Assembly (NCBI GenBank): GCA_019918135.1
Contig: WBZZ01003837.1
Span: 55,001 to 119,000, forward strand
Length of the DNA: 64,000 nucleotides
From: Paulinella micropora
Taxonomy: Eukaryota; Cercozoa; Imbricatea; Euglyphida; Paulinellidae
Reading direction: 5' to 3'
The position numbers and the translations under genes are program-made. The notes under the pieces were generated by a model, which did no database searches, was not told the DNA's origin, and worked only from the letters and a program-made list of their open reading frames with translations. The stretch's first letter is position 1. Each line of letters starts with the position of its first letter. Shown here piece by piece: positions 58,701 through 64,000 of the stretch.

Positions 58701-60612
58701 TAGGTATAGTTCACGCGGGTAGTTGAATTGTTCGACCAGTTCAAAGAAGGCTTGTTAAGGCTAGCGTAGCGCTTTATGGAAAGCAGGCATTCGGACTAGT
58801 TGAAATAGTTCATCTGTGTGATGATTGTGTATTAAGCTTAATAAGAATCATAATGACATGTGCTGTTGTGATTGTATCATGCACTTTGTCTATGATGACT
58901 GTTATTGTCCTTAGTAACAGTTATGACCAGAGAAGTATAAGCTTAGATAATATCAAGCAGACAATTTAGATCGTAGAATGAGTGATCAGACTAGCATGAT
59001 TGGAGTATAGCGGTTTAAGCCCCAACTACAACAAGAGAGTTTAGTACTTAGGTTCGCGAGTTTACTTGAGCACACAATGGTGCTGCACGTTACTAGGAAA
59101 GTAAGAATAGTATTAGTTTGCGACAAAGCAATTCATCTCCTAACAGACTAATAGTTAGTTTAGTACTGTAGGCAGTTATATGCAAAGCGATTGTGTATAT
59201 TGCTGTTGTGATACTATTTGTTGTAACCTGGATTGTTATTTACGTTTGAACTGTTTTGTTCCCCTTTGACATTTACTGAGTCTTGGTTATGTTGACGGAT
59301 TGGACAAGATGTGATACGTAAGAATGGTCTTGTTTGTTTACAAAGTATAGTCCCATGTCCGATGGATGGTTGTCACCTTATCTATCTGTACTTGATTGGT
59401 GTATTTGTCTCAAATGGCTTAAGATGTCATGAGATGAACTACTATGTAAGTATGTTAGATGTGAGTGATACCTTGAGGACTAGATGAGTATTCTTGTCTT
59501 AGTTTCCGTTCGGAGCCAGTACGGGAGCGCTGATTGATCGTTCTTTAGTTAGTACAAACGCAGGGCATATGAAGATCGACATGAGATTGCTAATGATAAG
59601 CTTGTAATGATGTAGTGATTTGTGATTGGCTTAGTAGCTATGTTAAGACAAGTCTAAGGGCATGTCGGTTGTCGATTTTGTGTTGTTCATTGTCGATATT
59701 GAAATGGTCATGAATCTTGTTTGCATGCTTAATTTGTGTTTATCTATCAATCACTTATCATTTCTTAATACCAACCTTATTTGCATGTGTACGTCAATGA
59801 ATGTAACTTGAAGTGTCATGTTTGTCCGGAACATATTTACATTGCGTTCGTGAGTAATCGTCGTAACCATAGTTTTGTGAGTGATACTTGTAATCATAAT
59901 GTTGCGATCAACTTTCATCTTGTCGTAACATACCAACCTGTTGATTTAAAGCTTATATATTGCATTATGTTCGGCTTGTAAGCTTTATTGACTCGTTTTG
60001 TCATTGTTTGTATTACGTTTATATGGTTCGTTGATTTAGATGTATCAAGCACATTTCAACATGTGTTGTTTCATTTTAATGGTCTGCATATATATATATA
60101 ACATATTTGTTTGTTAATTGGTTGACCTCATCGTACGAGCCACTGAGACAGATTATAATAATATGCTTCATATTTTCAGTCTTCATCATATTTGGAAATC
60201 CATATTTCACCATTGTTGTAAATATTGATTTCGGGGGATGCGTCACGTCTGGCACAGTTCACATCCCTTCATAATGTCACATCTAGCATAGGTCGCATCC
60301 ATTCATATAGTCTTTGCATAAGACAGGTCTAATCATATAGTCGTTAGATCATATATTAGACAGGCGGAGGCTAGGCTAATTATGATAGGAGTTGCACAAT
60401 CTGAGTGGATTGGATTAGGTAGGACCGTTACCATCGTGGTTTATTAGTCAGTACGGCACACATTCATACTAGTAGCCACTACTCACCGGTAATAATACTT
60501 AATACCTAATTTCTCTGGTGAGAAATTCAGAGTGCAGTTCAGCGAGGACACGTCACTAAGAAAGTACAGTCATTGTTTTAAGATAATTTATTATCTCTAT
60601 TGATCACTGCAA
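55800..60612. other. Long stretch without recognisable genes
   Basis: About 4.8 kb with no open frame over about 95 codons and none of convincing composition. No simple repeats beyond a short (TA)n near 60.09 kb and no match to other parts of the window. It may be intergenic DNA or intron, or a non-coding RNA locus, which sequence alone does not show. Confidence 0.5.
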
Positions 60613-60751
60613 TAGCTAGGGCTCACAGTCATAGATTCTGGTAATACATTCCTTACCACATTTCAGAATTGTTCGGTGACGTCATCTCTGTTCAGAATTC
60701 CTTTCTCTCTGTACCAGCCAAGTGCATTCTCAATAAAGATGAGTCTACTAC
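60613..60751 (+). repeat. Short dispersed repeat R, copy 2
   Basis: Partner of 45589-45712. It carries two small insertions relative to copy 1 (gtgacgtcat and gcatt) and the same AATAAA. Confidence 0.7.
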
Positions 60752-60757
60752 GTTCGA

Positions 60758-60844
60758 ACAGTTAATAAGCGCCGGAACTTCACCGTTCCTTCCCTACTAA
60801 CCTCTACGCAAACCAGCGGACGTAGACGCAACCCGTCCTTGACG
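60758..60844 (-). repeat. Inverted-repeat copy of an unknown ORF end (right)
   Basis: Reverse-complement partner of 49744-49829. It covers the end of the ORF at 60804-61136 and about 46 bp beyond its stop. Confidence 0.75.
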
Positions 60845-61160
60845 TATCCCCCAACTTCAGGCTCGGGTGTTGCTTCCCACGTAACGTCTCCGTCGCGTGT
60901 GCACCTTCAACCAGCCTTAATAAGTCTACCCCGCTCTCCTTCAGCACGTCCCAAACCTTCTGCGGGATTTTTCCGTCGTGTAGCTCGAAGTGATAATCCA
61001 AAACTCCCCTCGGCCACGCCGAAATTGTCCATGCCTCGTAATCCCTGTCACACTTCCGTGTAGCCGGATCTATCTTAGCATCCCAGACTTCTCTGTTCGC
61101 ATAGTCCCACCACACCGGGACATACTCGCGGTACATCCTGTTTTCAACCGTATCCTTATC
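60804..61160 (-). CDS. Unknown protein, probable last exon
   Basis: About 110-118 residues of ordinary, Trp-rich composition (REYVPVWWDYANREVWDAKI, DYEAWTISAWPRGVLDYHFE, KVWDVLKESGVDLLRLVEG) ending in GCVYVRWFA-stop. The frame is open upstream of the Met to a possible splice acceptor near 61160 (cttgag). I do not recognise it. The last ~11 codons recur at 49744-49829, so it may belong to a mobile element. Confidence 0.4.
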   Translation of the reverse strand, partial: DKDTVENRMYREYVPVWWDYANREVWDAKIDPATRKCDRDYEAWTISAWPRGVLDYHFELHDGKIPQKVWDVLKESGVDLLRLVEGAHATETLRGKQHPSLKLGDTSRTGCVYVRWFA

Positions 61161-61906
61161 TCAAGACCGGTAAAACTGTAGCATAGGCGGAAGGTTCCTA
61201 AGCGCACTCTCCGACTATCGAGTCTTCCACGAGTGGAGGCCTGACCAGCATTGGGAAAGTTAATTAGATCCAGTTCACTACAGCATAACCGTATAATCAC
61301 TGTAGCTTCACTCTCCTATGTACTTAATACTTAATAATTATTCCTGTATTACCATATTTTCTGGTTCTGGTGGCAAATTGCCTTTATGTTCATATATTAC
61401 CAATTTGGTGAGGTTGGTTTCCTGTTTGGCTCTTTTGAACCTGAGTCTCAGTGAAGTCTCAGTAAAATGGTGCTAGACAACTGGGATCCCGGAGCCTCCG
61501 GTTAACAGGCTAGTTTCCCTACCCGGACCTTCAATCGTACAACTGGTTATGAGCCTTGATAGTGCGTCCCCTGCGAGGAGCCTAACGGAAGGAAGGGGGT
61601 AGGGAAATGAGAAGGAGTCTGCAGTGGCACGGTGACGTGGCTTCGAAAGTCAGAGCTGGCGTCTGCCAGAAGTGCCACTGCACATCGGTCTGTGTCTCTG
61701 CCAAAGAGGCACAGCAGAAGGCAAGTTGGCAGCAAGATCGGTTCGGTTGCTGCGGAGTGTGTGCTCTGTTTTGTTTTGCAGAACTGGAGTGGAAATCCGA
61801 AGGTGTGGCTTTGTGGCTGGACTGTGAGTCTTCGGTGGGAGCTGCTTCTGCATCGTCTTTGTCCTCCCGGCGTTTGCTGTCACTCGTGGTGTTCCTCCAT
61901 GTGTAT
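61161..61906. other. Unassigned stretch before the YR transposon
   Basis: A 107-codon plus-strand frame (61607-61930) is Cys-, Ser- and Trp-rich but runs into the transposon copy and has no recognised motif. I see no supported gene. Confidence 0.4.
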
Positions 61907-64000
61907 CTAGGAGACTTTTTATCATTCTAAACGTGGCAGACTGTTTTGGTATGTCGGTACATATGAGACTTGATTGGAAGAACAGGAACAGGACAAGACA
62001 CAAACAGGACAATTGCCTGCACTGTGCTGTAGTGTACAGTAGCGGTTAGTGGAAGACCTTCTTGGGTTTAACTTCAAACATAAGGTCGAAAGCCATATAT
62101 TTAATAAAGACAATGAACAGATAGAGGCAGCATCTGCCCATGCCGGGTGCAAAGGAAAGATCACTAGCCGCACTCGCTATGGGTTTAGGACTAATACTAT
62201 GATTAGCAAAATATCAAAAGCACTGAAACTCGCCGTGCACGCATATGTCCTAGCCAGGTTTGCCACCCGGCACTACCCAGGCCTAATACTCATAACAAAT
62301 AAAGGGTGGGAGGGAGGGAACACAAAAAACGAAATCGAAATCGAGACGATTTGTGAATTCAAAGACATCCAACTGAGAGAGCTTCCCTAAAAAGAAGAAT
62401 GCACCAACCTTCCATAAATGCAATAAAAAAGGAAAGTGCTATATGAAAAAGGAAACTAGCAAAGGCAAACTTGAAGGCAGCAGAAAGCAAATGCAATAAC
62501 GTAAATAAATAAAGCAAAAGTAACCGCTACTGGAAAAGCCTACGCAAAATAAAAAGCTTAACCGTCGCCCGGCAGCCGGCTTTGACCGTTCTTCTTAAAG
62601 TCTAACAATAGTAAAAACGTGCCGTGTTTACTTACATTAAACTTCAAACATAAGGTCGAAAGCCATATATTTAATAAAGACAATTAACAGATAGAGGCAG
62701 CATCGGCCCATGCCGGGTGCAAAGGAAAGATCACTAGCCGCACTCGCTATGGGTTTAGGACTAATATTAGCAAAATATGAAAAGCACTGAAACTCGCACT
62801 CGCCCGTGCACGCATATGTCCTAGCCAGGTTTGCCACCCGGCACTACCCAGGCCCACCCAGGGCCGAAATGTCTCTATCGTTCAAAACAACTAAACTGCG
62901 TTGTTCCAATATGATCTCACCCCGCGGCGTCTCAATATATCGCTTGAAGCAGTCCGACGACCAACGTCCAGCACGCATGATCGCCAAGTCCGACGCACCT
63001 GCCAACTTCAGCGACTTTGCTCCACCTCTTCGCAGAGAAATACCGTTGAACCGAGACCAGTCGTCGACCCCCGACTGGACCAAGAGCTGGCGAGCTCCCG
63101 CCAGGAACTTCTCCCTGGTATCCATCTCACCGCTCGCCCATCGAAACATGGCTTGAGCCTTCCCCCGATTGAGCCCAGCGGAAAACAACGAAGACTCATA
63201 GCGCTGAAACCAGAAAACAGGCGAAAGAATCACCAAGTCCAGATCAGCCAGCCATACATCCAACCCTCCCCTGAACGGATCGGTCTTGGAACCGTCAAGG
63301 TTGATACACAAAAAGCTTTCATCTCTCTCAGAAAATAACGTGCAGTGCATACGTCTCAAAACTCGGGCATGTCGCTTAGGACCCGAGACAACCAACTCAC
63401 CGATTCGGAAAAGTCCCATCACTCCCCACACCATGATGATGCAGAGAACGATCAGATCATGCTTCTCGCGCGGGCTCATGCCCCCCTCAGCCAAACGTCT
63501 CACAGCAAAAGTCACAACCGTCTTGAGGAGATCAACAGTAAGGGTCAAACGTTTGTCATTGCCCTTTTTCTTGCTCCTCTTGATGCCGCGCCAACATCGC
63601 TCAACATGGTAATTCCTCAGAGGGTCTGCTTGCCCGTGTGCCAAACAAAAATTACGGATGCCGTACAGATACACCTTCAGTGTCCCCACCGACACCTGCC
63701 CGATGATGTACGTCATGAAAAGTACAAGGAGGGCCGGGTCAGGCTTCCACCAGCGGATCAGCCAGCCATCAGTCTCGAACGTGCTTGCAAAGCCCTTGAG
63801 CCGGTTGACCCCCGATGCATAGCTGCGGCTCGTGCTGTATGCCAGTCCGCCAGCCAGGTAGCCCACTACCTCCTTGATTAGCCAGTCCGCGGTCTTGGAC
63901 GCCGGTTGGCCCTCAAACCAAGAACGAAAGATCCCCCGCTCGCTTGAAGGCGCGCCGCCTTCTCCACCTGACCACGAGCCAGGACATCGACAATATGCAA
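61907..64000 (-). mobile_element. Tyrosine-recombinase transposon, copy 2 (runs off the window)
   Basis: The first ~1,075 bp match copy 1 (21823-22905), including two ~215-bp direct repeats (about 62070-62283 and 62640-62855) separated by about 356 bp. The recombinase gene follows on the minus strand and is open to the window edge. Direct repeats 3' of a YR gene recall the split direct repeats of YR retroelements (Ngaro, PAT), but no RT is visible, so a Crypton-type DNA transposon is equally possible. Confidence 0.8.
62844..64000 (-). CDS. Tyrosine recombinase (DIRS/Crypton-type), 5'-partial
   Basis: At least 385 residues, open to the window edge; the N-terminal part beyond 63866 (ERGIFRSWFEGQPASKTADW) is in frame, so the start is outside. 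The N-terminal core-binding domain has SYASGVNRLKGFAS and VGTLKVYLYGIRNFCLAHGQ. The catalytic domain has box I with Arg (GLFRIGELVVSG), a box II region (NGISLRRGGAKSL) and the C-terminal GRWSSDCFKRYIE containing the Tyr nucleophile. Such enzymes insert circular or linear element DNA without target duplication. Copy 1 of the element keeps only the last codons. Confidence 0.8.
   Translation of the reverse strand, partial: AYCRCPGSWSGGEGGAPSSERGIFRSWFEGQPASKTADWLIKEVVGYLAGGLAYSTSRSYASGVNRLKGFASTFETDGWLIRWWKPDPALLVLFMTYIIGQVSVGTLKVYLYGIRNFCLAHGQADPLRNYHVERCWRGIKRSKKKGNDKRLTLTVDLLKTVVTFAVRRLAEGGMSPREKHDLIVLCIIMVWGVMGLFRIGELVVSGPKRHARVLRRMHCTLFSERDESFLCINLDGSKTDPFRGGLDVWLADLDLVILSPVFWFQRYESSLFSAGLNRGKAQAMFRWASGEMDTREKFLAGARQLLVQSGVDDWSRFNGISLRRGGAKSLKLAGASDLAIMRAGRWSSDCFKRYIETPRGEIILEQRSLVVLNDRDISALGGPG

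Overview
This is eukaryotic nuclear DNA: spliced genes, a poly(A)-signalled cysteine-protease gene, a LINE, tRNA-derived SINEs, a copia element, a tyrosine-recombinase transposon, long microsatellites and a Polinton/Maverick. Gene density outside mobile DNA is very low. Early introns of the only clear host gene are short (48-59 nt). I think of a repeat-rich protist or alga, but nothing here fixes the lineage.

Layout. 0-2.1 kb: SINE and other dispersed repeats set in (AAT)n, then simple repeats. 2.16-15.2 kb: a papain-family (C1A) cysteine protease gene whose first five exons occur once, while its last exon, with flanking intron and poly(A) signal, is repeated nine times in a tandem array of about 1.3 kb units. 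15.4-21.8 kb: a broken copia retrotransposon on the minus strand, bracketed by a 67-bp inverted repeat. 21.8-22.9 kb: part of a tyrosine-recombinase (YR) transposon that runs into 1.5 kb of (ACAT)n and (ATC)n. A second copy of the same transposon, with an open recombinase gene, fills 61.9-64.0 kb and leaves the window.

24.6-45.4 kb: a Polinton/Maverick-type element of about 20.8 kb. It has the family set: protein-primed type B DNA polymerase, RVE integrase, A32/FtsK-like packaging ATPase, adenovirus-type cysteine protease, double-jelly-roll major capsid protein and penton-like minor capsid protein. It also carries an S74-ended fibre protein, a second large virion-like protein, a D12-class adenine methyltransferase, an AP2-like protein, two ExoX-C/DUF3820-like proteins and several small proteins. 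Polymerase and integrase replicate and insert it; ATPase, protease, capsid and fibre would form particles. It is broken in about ten places. Its near-identical ~297-bp terminal repeats lie in direct rather than inverted orientation, and the 6-mers outside them are reverse complements of each other, so the element was rearranged after insertion, or the assembly is misjoined.

45.4-54 kb: dispersed repeats, a SINE/(AAT)n cluster, and a LINE whose reverse transcriptase is split by a nested repeat-plus-SINE cluster. 54-61.9 kb: AT-rich and minisatellite DNA (including an inverted minisatellite pair), then almost 5 kb in which I see no gene, then the end of an unrecognised ORF whose last codons recur in inverted orientation 11 kb away.
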